A stretch of DNA of 64,000 nucleotides from Brevundimonas goettingensis (lineage in GTDB: Bacteria > Pseudomonadota > Alphaproteobacteria > Caulobacterales > Caulobacteraceae), in the NCBI RefSeq assembly GCF_017487405.1, contig NZ_CP062222.1:1-64000 (forward strand), in the 5' to 3' direction. This document shows, in pieces, positions 39,977 to 48,185 of the stretch. Position 1 is the stretch's first letter; each line of letters opens with the position of its first letter. A program made the translations under genes and the position numbers. The notes under the pieces are model-generated. The model was not told where the DNA came from. It was given only the letters and a program-made list of their open reading frames with translations, and searched no databases.

Positions 39977-41299
39977 ATGACGATGACGGCTGCGCCGGTG
40001 GCGGTGAAGGAGCGGTTCGGCTCAATGGATGTGCTGCGGGGCGTCGCGGTCTGCGGCATCCTGCTGATGAACATCCCCTTTATGGGTATGCTGGGCGAGT
40101 CCGGGCGGCCGCCGCTCCCCGCCGCGCCCAATCCCGACTGGATCGCCTTCACCATCCAGGACGTCTTCTTCGCCGGCTCGATGCGGGGGATGTTCACCCT
40201 GCTGTTCGGGGCCGGGATGCTGATCATGCTGCGCCGCGCCGACGAGCCGGGCGGCGAGAATGCGATCTCGGCCTATCTGACCCGCTGCTTCGCCCTGATC
40301 CTTCTGGGGGTGGCCAACTTCGCCATCTTCCTCTGGCCCGGCGAAATCCTGTTCGCCTATGGCGTGGTCGGGCTGGCCCTGATCCTGTTCCGGAGGTCGC
40401 CGCCCAGGCTGCTGCTGACGGCGGCGGCGGCGTCGCTGGTGGTTCTGACCCTGAGCTTCGCCGTCCCCGTGATCGACCGCGCGGCCGCCCTGCGCGACGC
40501 GCCCGCCGCCGCGGCGGCCAAGGCCGAGGGCAAGACCCTGACCGACGACCAGAAAGCCGCGCTCAAGATGCAGGCGCGGGGGGCCGAGGTCATGCGCCCG
40601 CCCGCCGCCAAGCTGGAGAAGGAGCGCCAGCAGCGCACCAGCTTCCCCGGCGTCGTGGTCTGGAGCACGAAATTCTGGGCCCAGTTCAATCTCGGCCGCA
40701 TGGGCATCTTCGGCCTGCTGGAAAGCCTCGGCTTCATGCTGATCGGCATGGCCCTGTTCCAAAAAGGCTATCTCACCGGCCAGAAGCCGTTGAAGACCTA
40801 TGTCGGGCTTATGGTCGGCGGCTATGGCCTGGGTCTCGCGATCCGGGGCGTGCAGGCCTTCTGCGCCTGGACGACGGCCTATGAGCTGAACCCCTGGCAG
40901 ATGCTCTGGGGCGCCTTCCTCTATGAGGTCGGGCGGCTGCCGATGACGATCGGCCTGCTGGGTCTGGTCATGACCCTGTATCAGCTCGGCGCTCTCGGCA
41001 AACTGGCCGGCGCGATCAAGGCCATCGGCCGCATGGCCCTGACCAACTATGTCGGCCAGTCGGTGATCACCGCCGTCCTGTTCTACGCCTTCGGCCTGCT
41101 TGGAAAGTTCGGCTTCGCCCAGCTGATGGGGATCGCGGCCCTGATCTGGATCGCTCAGGGGGTAATCAGTGTGGTCTGGCTGAAATTCTACGAGATTGGG
41201 CCGCTGGAATGGCTGCTGCGGATGCTGACCTATGGCCAGCGGAGTCCGATCCCGCGCGTCGCCCCAACGCCGACGGCGGTCCCGGCTCCGGCGGAATAG
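39977..41299 (+). CDS. DUF418 family membrane protein
   Basis: A 440-aa protein with about nine to ten TM helices. RFGSMDVLRGVAVCGILLMNIPFM is the conserved N-terminal block of DUF418/YeiB-type proteins, and GRMALTNYVGQSVITAVLFY with LIWIAQGVISVVWL the conserved C-terminal half. A charged, Ala-rich loop lies near residues 190-225. Function unknown; proposed relation to acyltransferase-like membrane proteins. The start is preceded by GCGAGGGGG; upstream in-frame codons are not family-like. Confidence 0.88.
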   Translation: MTMTAAPVAVKERFGSMDVLRGVAVCGILLMNIPFMGMLGESGRPPLPAAPNPDWIAFTIQDVFFAGSMRGMFTLLFGAGMLIMLRRADEPGGENAISAYLTRCFALILLGVANFAIFLWPGEILFAYGVVGLALILFRRSPPRLLLTAAAASLVVLTLSFAVPVIDRAAALRDAPAAAAAKAEGKTLTDDQKAALKMQARGAEVMRPPAAKLEKERQQRTSFPGVVVWSTKFWAQFNLGRMGIFGLLESLGFMLIGMALFQKGYLTGQKPLKTYVGLMVGGYGLGLAIRGVQAFCAWTTAYELNPWQMLWGAFLYEVGRLPMTIGLLGLVMTLYQLGALGKLAGAIKAIGRMALTNYVGQSVITAVLFYAFGLLGKFGFAQLMGIAALIWIAQGVISVVWLKFYEIGPLEWLLRMLTYGQRSPIPRVAPTPTAVPAPAE

Positions 41300-41343
41300 C
41301 GTCCGGGGTGTTCAGTCCGCCGCGCCTCGGCTAGGCATCGGTC

Positions 41344-42156
41344 ATGCGCCAGTGGACCATAGACGCCTTCGCCGACCGGCCCTTCATGGGTAATCCAGCC
41401 TGTGTGGTCGAGCCGTTCGAGGTCTGGCCCGCCGACGGCTGGATGCAGGCCCTGGCCATGGAGAACAACCAGTCGGAAACGGCCTTCCTGCGCCGGACGG
41501 CCGATCCGTCTCGCTTCGACCTGCGCTGGTTCACCCCGGCGATGGAGGTCGATCTGTGCGGTCATGCGACCCTGGCCTCCGGCGCGGCCCTGATGGCGGA
41601 AATCTATCCCGACCTCGGCGCCGTCAGCTTTGACACCCGCTCCGGCGTGCTGGGCGTCCGCAAGGCCGCGGGCGGCTTCGAGATAGATCTGCCTGCCGAT
41701 CCGCCCCGTCGCACCGGTCCGGTCGAGGGGCTGGCTGAGGCTCTGGGCGTCGAGCCGGTCGAGGTCTGGGCGGGCCGCTATCTGGTCGCGCTTCTGCCGG
41801 ACGCGGCGGCGGTGCGGACATGCACGCCCGACTTCAAGGCCCTGGGCCGGCTGCAGGGCGAGGCCGGGGAAGGCGGTCAGATCATCATTGCGGCCCGGTC
41901 GGATCATGATGACGCCGATGTCGTGGACCGGTTCTTCGGCCCCGGCTGCGGCATCGACGAGGACCCGGCGACGGGCTCGGCCCACTGTATCCTCGCGCCT
42001 CTCTATGCCGACCGGCTGGGGCGTCCGGTGGTGCAGTTCCGGCAGGTCTTTCCCGGTCGTGGCGCGCGCTTCGAGACCGAGGTCGCGGGGGATCGGGTGT
42101 TGATCCGCGGGCAGGCGGTCACGGTGGTCGAAAGCCGGTTACGGCTGCGGCCCTGA
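41344..42156 (+). CDS. PhzF family isomerase/epimerase-like protein
   Basis: A 270-aa PhzF-fold protein. [18 protein letters not shown] is the family opening, Glu45 in NNQSETAFL is the conserved catalytic acid, and [17 protein letters not shown] and [16 protein letters not shown] are the other two signature blocks. PhzF itself isomerises DHHA in phenazine synthesis, but stand-alone relatives are widespread with unknown substrate and no phenazine genes are present here. It ends before a pair of competing hairpins. Confidence 0.92.
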   Translation: MRQWTIDAFADRPFMGNPACVVEPFEVWPADGWMQALAMENNQSETAFLRRTADPSRFDLRWFTPAMEVDLCGHATLASGAALMAEIYPDLGAVSFDTRSGVLGVRKAAGGFEIDLPADPPRRTGPVEGLAEALGVEPVEVWAGRYLVALLPDAAAVRTCTPDFKALGRLQGEAGEGGQIIIAARSDHDDADVVDRFFGPGCGIDEDPATGSAHCILAPLYADRLGRPVVQFRQVFPGRGARFETEVAGDRVLIRGQAVTVVESRLRLRP

Positions 42157-42164
42157 TCTCATCG

Positions 42165-42196
42165 CGAAAGGGCGCGACCCTTTCGGATCGCGCCCT
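42165..42196. terminator. Two mutually exclusive hairpins after the PhzF-like gene
   Basis: CGAAAGGG-CGCGA-CCCTTTCG (42165-42185) forms a perfect 8-bp stem. AGGGCGCGA (42169-42177) can instead pair with TCGCGCCCT (42188-42196) as a perfect 9-bp stem. The two share bases and cannot form together. They lie between convergent genes and probably end transcription from both sides, though T-runs are short. Confidence 0.55.
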
Positions 42197-42221
42197 CTGA
42201 TTTCCGACCGGAAGGTCTGGT

Positions 42222-42599
42222 TTAGCCGCGACGGTTATCCCGGTCGTGGCGCTCGTAGCGGATCTGGGCCTCGAGACGGTCGAAGCGACGATCCAGGTCG
42301 GCGCGTTCCCAGCCGGACAGACCACCGCGACGGTAGCTGGCTTCCAGGCGAGCCAGGCTGTTGAACTCTCCGCGCAGACGGCCGGCTTCACGACGGCTCA
42401 GCGAACCGTTGCGGACGCCCATGTCGATGCGGCGGTCCAGCTGGGCCTGACGCTGGTTGATCGACTGCCAGTTGCCGTAGCCGGTCGAGACGACGGGCGG
42501 GCGGCCATGGCTCGGGCCATAGGACTGGGCGGCGGCGGGGATGGCGGCGGCCGACGTCGCGGCCAGAACCAGGGCGGGGACAATCATCTTCTTGAACAT
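42222..42599 (-). CDS. Small secreted helical protein of unknown function
   Basis: A 125-aa precursor with a signal peptide (VLAATSAAAIPAAAQ). The mature part is rich in Arg, Gln and Asp, with WQSINQRQAQLDRRID, RLRGEFNSLARLEASYRRGGLSGWER and ADLDRRFDRLEAQIR suggesting two or three amphipathic helices. No Cys. Proteins of this style occur in Caulobacterales without known function. It is divergent from the small PepSY-like protein, and a degenerate tandem repeat lies about 75 bp before its start. Confidence 0.72.
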   Translation of the reverse strand: MFKKMIVPALVLAATSAAAIPAAAQSYGPSHGRPPVVSTGYGNWQSINQRQAQLDRRIDMGVRNGSLSRREAGRLRGEFNSLARLEASYRRGGLSGWERADLDRRFDRLEAQIRYERHDRDNRRG

Positions 42600-42672
42600 C
42601 GGATATCTCCTCGGTGTCTGTTCGTCGGGGGCCGGGGTGGCCAGCGATGACTGCAGATAACCACCCCCCGGC

Positions 42673-42689
42673 TGAGCCCGACCTGAACA
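42673..42689 (-). promoter_or_regulatory. Degenerate PhoP-box-like repeat facing the minus-strand gene
   Basis: Read on the minus strand, TGTTCA-N5-GGCTCA shows the same 11-bp spacing as the better site at 42790-42806, but the second half matches at only 4 of 6 bases. It points toward the secreted helical protein gene. Weak alone; noted because of the partner site. Confidence 0.25.
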
Positions 42690-42789
42690 AGCCGCGTCAG
42701 GTTCGGTTCATGTGCATGACAAATGCGCAAGACTAACCTTGGTGAGGGTTCGAACCGGTTCGACATCGCGGCAAACCGCCTTACAGTGC

Positions 42790-42806
42790 CGTTCAGGCCT
42801 CGTTCA
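42790..42806 (+). promoter_or_regulatory. PhoP-box-like tandem repeat CGTTCA-N5-CGTTCA
   Basis: Two identical CGTTCA hexamers are separated by exactly 5 bp, about 29 bp before the ATG of the PepSY-like gene that precedes a PhoP/PhoQ-type two-component system. Direct hexamer repeats with 11-bp period are the layout used by PhoP (GTTTA-N5-GTTTA in enterobacteria) and other OmpR-family regulators. Likely an autoregulatory site; inference only. Confidence 0.45.
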
Positions 42807-42834
42807 GGGCCATTGACGCATAAACGCCTCCATC

Positions 42835-43128
42835 ATGACCCGCGCTCTCGCCATCTCCCTGGCTCTTCTTGTCGCCGCCGCGCCCTTCAGCGCCGCGTCC
42901 GCGCAGGATCACGGCCGTCGTGGCGACGACCGCGGCCCGCGTCAGGAACAGTCCCGCGACGGCGGCGGCCGTCAGATCAGCGAGGCCCAGGCCCAGTCCA
43001 TCGCCCAGTCGCGCGCACGCGGCGCCCGCTTCGTCGGCTCGCGCGGCCTGCAGGGTGGTTCCTACGTCTTCGTCTTCGATGACAACGGGCGGATCTTCCA
43101 GATCTCCGTCTCGGCCAGCGGAAATTGA
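42835..43128 (+). CDS. Small secreted PepSY-like protein, possible FeuN-type regulator
   Basis: A 97-aa precursor with signal peptide (AISLALLVAAAPFSAASAQ), an Arg/Asp/Gly-rich stretch, then a PepSY-like half: ISEAQAQSIAQSRARGARFVG followed by beta strands GGSYVFVFDDNGRIFQISV. It lies 23 bp before a response regulator gene. In rhizobia a small periplasmic protein, FeuN, encoded just upstream of feuPQ, restrains that two-component system; this gene has the same place and size, but sequence homology to FeuN is not established here. Confidence 0.78.
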   Translation: MTRALAISLALLVAAAPFSAASAQDHGRRGDDRGPRQEQSRDGGGRQISEAQAQSIAQSRARGARFVGSRGLQGGSYVFVFDDNGRIFQISVSASGN

Positions 43129-43151
43129 CCCCAGGTTTCGGGAGCTACTGA

Positions 43152-43832
43152 ATGCGCATTCTTCTGGTCGAGGACGACGTCGATCTGTCGCGTCAGCTGA
43201 AACAGGCGCTGGGCGACGCCGGCTATGCGGTCGATCACGCCGCCGACGGCGAGGAGGCCCACTTCCTCGGCGACACCGAACCCTATGATGTGGTGGTTCT
43301 GGACCTCGGCCTGCCCAAGATCGACGGCGTTTCGGTGCTGGAGCGCTGGCGGCGCGACGGCAAGACGACCCCTGTCCTGATCCTGACGGCGCGGGGCGCC
43401 TGGTCGGACAAGGTCTCGGGCTTCGACGCCGGGGCCGACGACTATCTGACCAAGCCCTTCCACACCGAAGAGCTGCTGGCGCGGCTGCGGGCCCTGCTGC
43501 GCCGTTCGGCCGGCATCGCCTCGGCGACCCTGTCGTGCGGCGGCCTGCGTCTGGATCCGCGTGCGGCCCGGGCGACCGTCAACGGCGAGCCCCTGCGCCT
43601 GACCTCGCTGGAGTACCGCCTGCTGCATTACATGATGATGCATCAGGGCCGGGTCATCAGCCGCACCGAGCTGGTCGAGCACCTCTACGATCAGGACTTC
43701 GACCGCGATTCCAACACCATAGAGGTCTTCATCGGCCGGGTGCGCAAGAAGGTCGGGTCCGACCGGATCGAGACCGTGCGTGGCCTCGGCTATCGCCTGA
43801 CGCCGCTGGCCGGCGAATCCGAAGCGGCGTGA
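43152..43832 (+). CDS. OmpR/PhoP-family response regulator
   Basis: A 226-aa two-domain regulator. The receiver has Asp8/Asp9, phosphoacceptor Asp51 (VVVLDLGLPKIDG), the conserved Thr in LILTARG and Lys in LTKPFHTEELLAR. The winged-helix output domain ends with NTIEVFIGRVRKKVG and VRGLGYRL. It pairs with the kinase that follows, whose GTG overlaps its stop by 4 bp. The PhoP-box-like repeat upstream is a plausible binding site. Confidence 0.94.
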   Translation: MRILLVEDDVDLSRQLKQALGDAGYAVDHAADGEEAHFLGDTEPYDVVVLDLGLPKIDGVSVLERWRRDGKTTPVLILTARGAWSDKVSGFDAGADDYLTKPFHTEELLARLRALLRRSAGIASATLSCGGLRLDPRAARATVNGEPLRLTSLEYRLLHYMMMHQGRVISRTELVEHLYDQDFDRDSNTIEVFIGRVRKKVGSDRIETVRGLGYRLTPLAGESEAA

Positions 43833-45307
43833 GCGAGGCTTCCGCCGACAGCCCGGTGGAACGGGCGAAGCCGTCGGTTTTCGAAGACTGGGGCCGCTGG
43901 TTCGGCCGGCCCGGGCGCAGCCTGACCCGTCGCTTGATCCTTTTGGCCTGCGGCTGGATTGCCCTGGCCCTGGTGCTGACCGGCGGGGTCCTGACCAGCC
44001 AGTATCAGGAAAGCGCCCTGCGCCGGCTCGGCTATATGCTGGGCGACACCATCGACGAGGTGGTCCTGGCCACCACCGCCACGGCGGGGGGCGGGGTGCA
44101 TGTCGACGAGATCAAGGACGCCCCGACGCTCAGGGGCCTGTCCGGCAAATACTGGATGATCGCCGAGTTCGACGAACAGGGCGGCCTGCGCGTCGTGGAG
44201 CGGTCCCCGTCGCTGGCGGGCGAGACCCTGTTCATCGATCCCGAACTGCCGTCGCGTCTGAAGTCGGAGTTCGGCATCCTGATTACCTATAACGACCTGA
44301 ACGGGGTGCTGCGGCCCTCGCACAGCCAGCCGCTGCGCGTCGCCGCCAGTTTGAAGTCGATCCCCGACCGCGCCGCCCCCCTGGTCTTCATGGCCGGCAT
44401 CGACCGGTCCGACATCGACCTCGATACGCGCCAGTTCGCCACCTTCACCTGGACAGCCCTGCTGATCCTCGGTCTCGGTCTGGTGATCGCGGTCTTCCTG
44501 CAGGTTCAGATCGGCCTGCGCCCCCTGTTCGGGCTCAGGACCGAGATCGCCAATGTCCGCAAGGGCAAGGCGGCGCGTATCGAACGCTCCTATCCCGTAG
44601 AAATCGCGCCCCTGGCCGAGCAGGTGAACCAGCTTCTGGATCACAATCAGGAGGTCGTCGAGCGTCAGCGGACCCACGTCGGCAATCTGGCCCACGCCCT
44701 GAAAACCCCGCTGTCGGTCATGCTGGCCGAGGCCTCGGACCCCCAGAGCGATCGCGACAAACTGGGCGACCTCGTCCGCCGCCAGACCGAGGTGATGAAG
44801 GGCCAGGTCGACCACCATTTGCGCCGCGCCCGCGCGGCCGCCCGCGCCGCCCACGGCCTGGGCGAACGCACGCCCGTGGGCGAGGTGATCGACGAGCTGG
44901 CTGTGATGCTGGAGCGGGTGTTCCAGTCCAAGGACGTCGAGATCGACTGGCGTGCGCCCGACGAGCTGGGCTTCCTCGGCGAGCGTCAGGACCTGCAGGA
45001 AATCCTCGGCAACCTGATCGAGAACGCGTGCAAATGGTGCAAGCGCCGTGTCCGGATCTCGGCCGGTCCCAGCGGTCTGGGTCATATGATCGTGGTGGTC
45101 GAGGACGATGGCCCCGGCCTGCCCGAGGATCAGCGCGAAACAGCGATGAAGCGCGGCCAGCGCATGGACGAAGGCGCGCCCGGATCGGGCCTGGGCCTGT
45201 CGATCGTCGACGACCTGACCCGCGCCTACGGCGGTCGTCTGACCTTGGCGAGCAGCGATCTGGGCGGTCTGAAAGCCATCCTTGAGTTGCCCGCTGCCGA
45301 GGCATAA
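43829..45307 (+). CDS. PhoQ/FeuQ-type sensor histidine kinase
   Basis: A 492-aa membrane kinase beginning at a GTG that overlaps the regulator stop. TM1 near residues 33-55 (LILLACGWIALALVL), a periplasmic sensor domain of about 150 residues, TM2 near 210-230 (ALLILGLGLVIAVFLQVQI), a HAMP-like linker, and a dimerisation domain whose H-box GNLAHALKTPLSVM (His289) is the PhoQ type rather than the common SHELRTP type. The ATPase domain has N-box NLIENACKW, DDGPGLPED and GSGLGLSIV. The sensor domain is acidic, as expected for a PhoQ-like cation or peptide sensor, but its signal is unknown. Confidence 0.93.
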   Translation: MSEASADSPVERAKPSVFEDWGRWFGRPGRSLTRRLILLACGWIALALVLTGGVLTSQYQESALRRLGYMLGDTIDEVVLATTATAGGGVHVDEIKDAPTLRGLSGKYWMIAEFDEQGGLRVVERSPSLAGETLFIDPELPSRLKSEFGILITYNDLNGVLRPSHSQPLRVAASLKSIPDRAAPLVFMAGIDRSDIDLDTRQFATFTWTALLILGLGLVIAVFLQVQIGLRPLFGLRTEIANVRKGKAARIERSYPVEIAPLAEQVNQLLDHNQEVVERQRTHVGNLAHALKTPLSVMLAEASDPQSDRDKLGDLVRRQTEVMKGQVDHHLRRARAAARAAHGLGERTPVGEVIDELAVMLERVFQSKDVEIDWRAPDELGFLGERQDLQEILGNLIENACKWCKRRVRISAGPSGLGHMIVVVEDDGPGLPEDQRETAMKRGQRMDEGAPGSGLGLSIVDDLTRAYGGRLTLASSDLGGLKAILELPAAEA

Positions 45308-45389
45308 CCCGTTAAGGTTCCTACGTAATCCGTTAACCCGCTAACCCTATTCTGGACGCTTACAAGCGTTTACGTGGGGTAGAGGCTGG

Positions 45390-46745
45390 ATGACCGAACT
45401 TTCGGTCGCGCATCGCATGGCTCTGGGCCAGGTGGTCGAAGGCGTTCCGGACCGGACGCTTCGTCAGCTGGCGCTCGCCGTCTCCGGCATGCCGGGCGGC
45501 AAGGCGCGCGCGCTTGAAGAGATGCTGGCCGCCGAAACCATCGACCGCGTGCGCCGCGCCCGCGGCTTCGCGGCCCTGACGCCCCTGTTCCGACCTCGCG
45601 CCGACGGCGTCGAGGCCACCACCTTCCCGCCCGGGGTGCTCCCGCGTCTGTGGAAGATCGCCTCAAGCCGCGAACCCAATATCCTGCCGCTGCTGGACGA
45701 GGACGACGATCGCGAGGCCGCCCGGACCGCCGCCGTCTGCGCGCGGCTGTGCGCCACCGCCGCCGCCGCCGTGCGCGACCGCCCCGCCGAGGTGTGGCCC
45801 GTTGCCCTGGGCGACCCGACTCTGCGGGACAAGGGGCTGGAGGATCTGGCCCACTGCTGCGACTTCGGCGGACTGGTCTATCGCGCCCTGCCGTCGCTGC
45901 AGGCCTGGGTCGGCCGCCCGGACGGCGATCAGGTCGCCGAGCTCAGGCTTCTGGTGCGCGACGCCTCGGAAATGCTGCCGGACGGCGCCGAGCGGCTGAT
46001 GGACATCCTGTTCGCCCACCTGGCCGACGCCTCCCTGATCCTGCGGCTGATGGTCCACACCTCCACCGCCGCGGCGCGCGGGGCCTTCCTGTCCGAGAGC
46101 GAGCTGGCCGTCTTCGTCGATCGGCTGGTCGTGGGAATGGAGACGCGCAGCGCCCGCATTGTCGCCTTCAAGCCGGGCGAGTCGATCGAGACCCTCTGCG
46201 CCGATCTCCAATGGTGCGCCGACGTCCTGAAAGAGCTCGAAGCCACCGTCCAGGTCGACCGCGAAGGCGACTGGGGCAAGCGGTTGCGCGAGGTGCGCGT
46301 CCGCGTCGGCAAGCGGCTGGGCGAACTGCTCAGCGGGGTGAGCAAGCTGGTCGACAAGGCCGTGCCCATGCACAAGGTCCAGACCTCCGGCCGAATGACC
46401 CGCAACGCGCCCAATCTGGATATCGCGCTGGACCCCGCGATCGTGCAGGTGGCCCATGACGCCGTCCGGATGGTGGGCATGGTCCGCAATCTGGCCGGAC
46501 CGTTCGGCTGCGAGGCCCAGCGCTCGGCCCTGATCCAGAGCCTGACTGTCCAGCTGAGCAGCTATGCCGATCTGATCATCGAGGACGTCAACGCCGGCGA
46601 TGCGCCGGACGAAACGGCGGCCATCGAACGGGCCGGAATGGCGGCGGACTTCCTCGAACAGATCGCCGCCCTGACCGAGGCGCGGGCAATCCGTCGCCGC
46701 ACGGCCGTCGCGGGCGGCCCGGCGACGATGAAACTCTCGGCCTGA
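45390..46745 (+). CDS. Conserved-looking helical protein of unknown function
   Basis: A 451-aa soluble protein, almost entirely helical, with no TM, signal or recognised motif. It contains HEAT-like or bundle-like stretches (EEMLAAETIDRVRRARGFAA, VAELRLLVRDASEML) and a long amphipathic helix DWGKRLREVRVRVGKRLGEL. It has its own 80-bp upstream region rich in TTAA words (45312, 45333) without a proper CtrA spacing. It stands between the PhoPQ-like system and the ccm operon and belongs to neither by spacing. Function cannot be assigned. Confidence 0.75.
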   Translation: MTELSVAHRMALGQVVEGVPDRTLRQLALAVSGMPGGKARALEEMLAAETIDRVRRARGFAALTPLFRPRADGVEATTFPPGVLPRLWKIASSREPNILPLLDEDDDREAARTAAVCARLCATAAAAVRDRPAEVWPVALGDPTLRDKGLEDLAHCCDFGGLVYRALPSLQAWVGRPDGDQVAELRLLVRDASEMLPDGAERLMDILFAHLADASLILRLMVHTSTAAARGAFLSESELAVFVDRLVVGMETRSARIVAFKPGESIETLCADLQWCADVLKELEATVQVDREGDWGKRLREVRVRVGKRLGELLSGVSKLVDKAVPMHKVQTSGRMTRNAPNLDIALDPAIVQVAHDAVRMVGMVRNLAGPFGCEAQRSALIQSLTVQLSSYADLIIEDVNAGDAPDETAAIERAGMAADFLEQIAALTEARAIRRRTAVAGGPATMKLSA

Positions 46746-46801
46746 GTCTGCGGCGCCTTGTGGCTCTCGCCGCCGGTCGTGCGATCCGCTAGACCGGCTC
46801 C

Positions 46802-47632
46802 ATGACTGCCTTCTGGATCATGACCGCACTGGCGACGGCGATGGCCGCGCTGCTGGTGCTGACCGGCGCGCGGCGCGGCGTGGATGCTGTGGTCGATGTT
46901 GAGCCGGACGCCGCCGCGCGTGAGCTGGACGAGCTGGACCGGCTGAAATCCCGCGGGCTTCTGACCGATGAAGCGTGGACGGCGGCACGGGCCGAGGCCG
47001 GACGTCGCCTGCTGGCGGCGCGCACCGGACCGATCGAGCTGAGGGCGCGGCCGAGCGATCGGCGCTGGGTTCTGGGCGGGGTCGTGCTGACGGCGGTGGT
47101 GGCGCTGAGCCTCTATTGGGGGATCGGAAAGCCCGGCTACGGCGACCAGACCTACGACCGCCGCGTCGACGCCTGGGGCGCCTCGGCCGAGCCGCTGGAA
47201 GCTGAACAGGTGGCGGCGGTCCTGACCCGCGAGGCGAAACTGCGCCCCGACGACCGCCAGATCCTGACCATGCTGGGCGCGGCCCGTTTCGCCGCCGACG
47301 ATCCGGTCGGCGCGGCCTCCGCCTTCCGCCGGGCGCTGGCCCTGAACCCCGACGATCCCCGCACCTGGGCGCGGCTGGGCGAGAGCCTGGTCCGGTCCCA
47401 GGACGGGGCTGTCGGCGCCGACGCCGAGGCCGCCTTCCACGAGGCCCTGAAGCGCGATCCCGGCCAGCTGGGGGCCCTCTACTTCCTCGGCGACGCGGCG
47501 ATGACGCGCGGCGACCGCGCCGGCGCCCTGACGCTCTGGACCCCGCTGATCAAGGCGCTGGACCCCGCCGATCCGCGCCGTGCGGAACTCGAGAAGCGGT
47601 TGGCGTCTGGCAGCGCGGGCGCGGCCCGATGA
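46802..47632 (+). CDS. ccmI: c-type cytochrome biogenesis protein CcmI
   Basis: CcmI (CycH) delivers apocytochrome c to the haem ligation complex. The 276-aa protein has TM1 at the N-terminus (FWIMTALATAMAALLVL), a cytoplasmic leucine-zipper-like part (ARELDELDRLKSRGLL), TM2 near residues 85-103 (VLGGVVLTAVVALSLYW) and periplasmic TPRs (MLGAARFAADDPVGAASAFRRALALNPDDPRTW). First gene of ccmI-ccmE-ccmF-ccmH, the alphaproteobacterial cycHJKL order. Confidence 0.93.
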   Translation: MTAFWIMTALATAMAALLVLTGARRGVDAVVDVEPDAAARELDELDRLKSRGLLTDEAWTAARAEAGRRLLAARTGPIELRARPSDRRWVLGGVVLTAVVALSLYWGIGKPGYGDQTYDRRVDAWGASAEPLEAEQVAAVLTREAKLRPDDRQILTMLGAARFAADDPVGAASAFRRALALNPDDPRTWARLGESLVRSQDGAVGADAEAAFHEALKRDPGQLGALYFLGDAAMTRGDRAGALTLWTPLIKALDPADPRRAELEKRLASGSAGAAR

Positions 47633-47702
47633 CCTCTTTCAGCCCCCGCAGCGCCCCGCTATACGGCCGCGAGTTTTCATCCGCGCGCGGACCCTTCCGG
47701 AC

Positions 47703-48185
47703 ATGAGCTGGCTTCCCCGATCGCCGAAGGCGCGCCGTCGTCTGTGGGTCGTCGCCGCCGTGGCCCCGATCCTGGCGCTGGCCGTCGGCCTGTCGCTCTG
47801 GGCCATGACCGACAGCGTAACCTTCTTCTTCACCCCCTCGGAGGTGACCGTCGAAAAGGCCCCCGCCGGTCGCGACATCCGTCTGGGCGGTCTGGTCGAG
47901 GCGGGCAGCGTTCAGCGCCATGGCGCCGACGTCAGCTTCGCCGTCACCGACAAACTGGCCTCGACCCGGGTCGTCTATCATGGCGACCTGCCTGACCTGT
48001 TCCGCGAGGGGCAGGGGATCGTGGCGCAGGGAGCCTTCCTGCCCGACCGCACCTTCGTCGCCCATCAGGTCCTGGCCAAGCACGACGAGAAATACATGCC
48101 GCGCGAAGTGGCCGACAAGCTGAAGGCCAAGGGCGAATGGCGGCCTGCGCCGTCGACAGCCTCGACCGGAAACGCCGCCCTGTGA
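47703..48185 (+). CDS. ccmE: Cytochrome c maturation haem chaperone CcmE
   Basis: CcmE carries haem covalently in the periplasm and passes it to CcmF. The 160-aa protein has an N-terminal TM (VVAAVAPILALAVGLSLW), an OB-fold beta barrel, and the haem-binding motif AKHDEKYMP with His127 and Tyr131. The ATG lies 70 bp after ccmI; open frame further upstream is not CcmE-like. ccmF begins at a GTG overlapping its stop by 4 bp. Confidence 0.96.
   Translation: MSWLPRSPKARRRLWVVAAVAPILALAVGLSLWAMTDSVTFFFTPSEVTVEKAPAGRDIRLGGLVEAGSVQRHGADVSFAVTDKLASTRVVYHGDLPDLFREGQGIVAQGAFLPDRTFVAHQVLAKHDEKYMPREVADKLKAKGEWRPAPSTASTGNAAL

Noticed and set aside
41344-42156. Phenazine biosynthesis locus
   Set aside because: A single PhzF-fold gene without any other phz gene; stand-alone members are common.
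45312-45345. CtrA box before the 451-aa protein
   Set aside because: TTAA words are present but at the wrong spacing (17 bp and 5 bp instead of 7).
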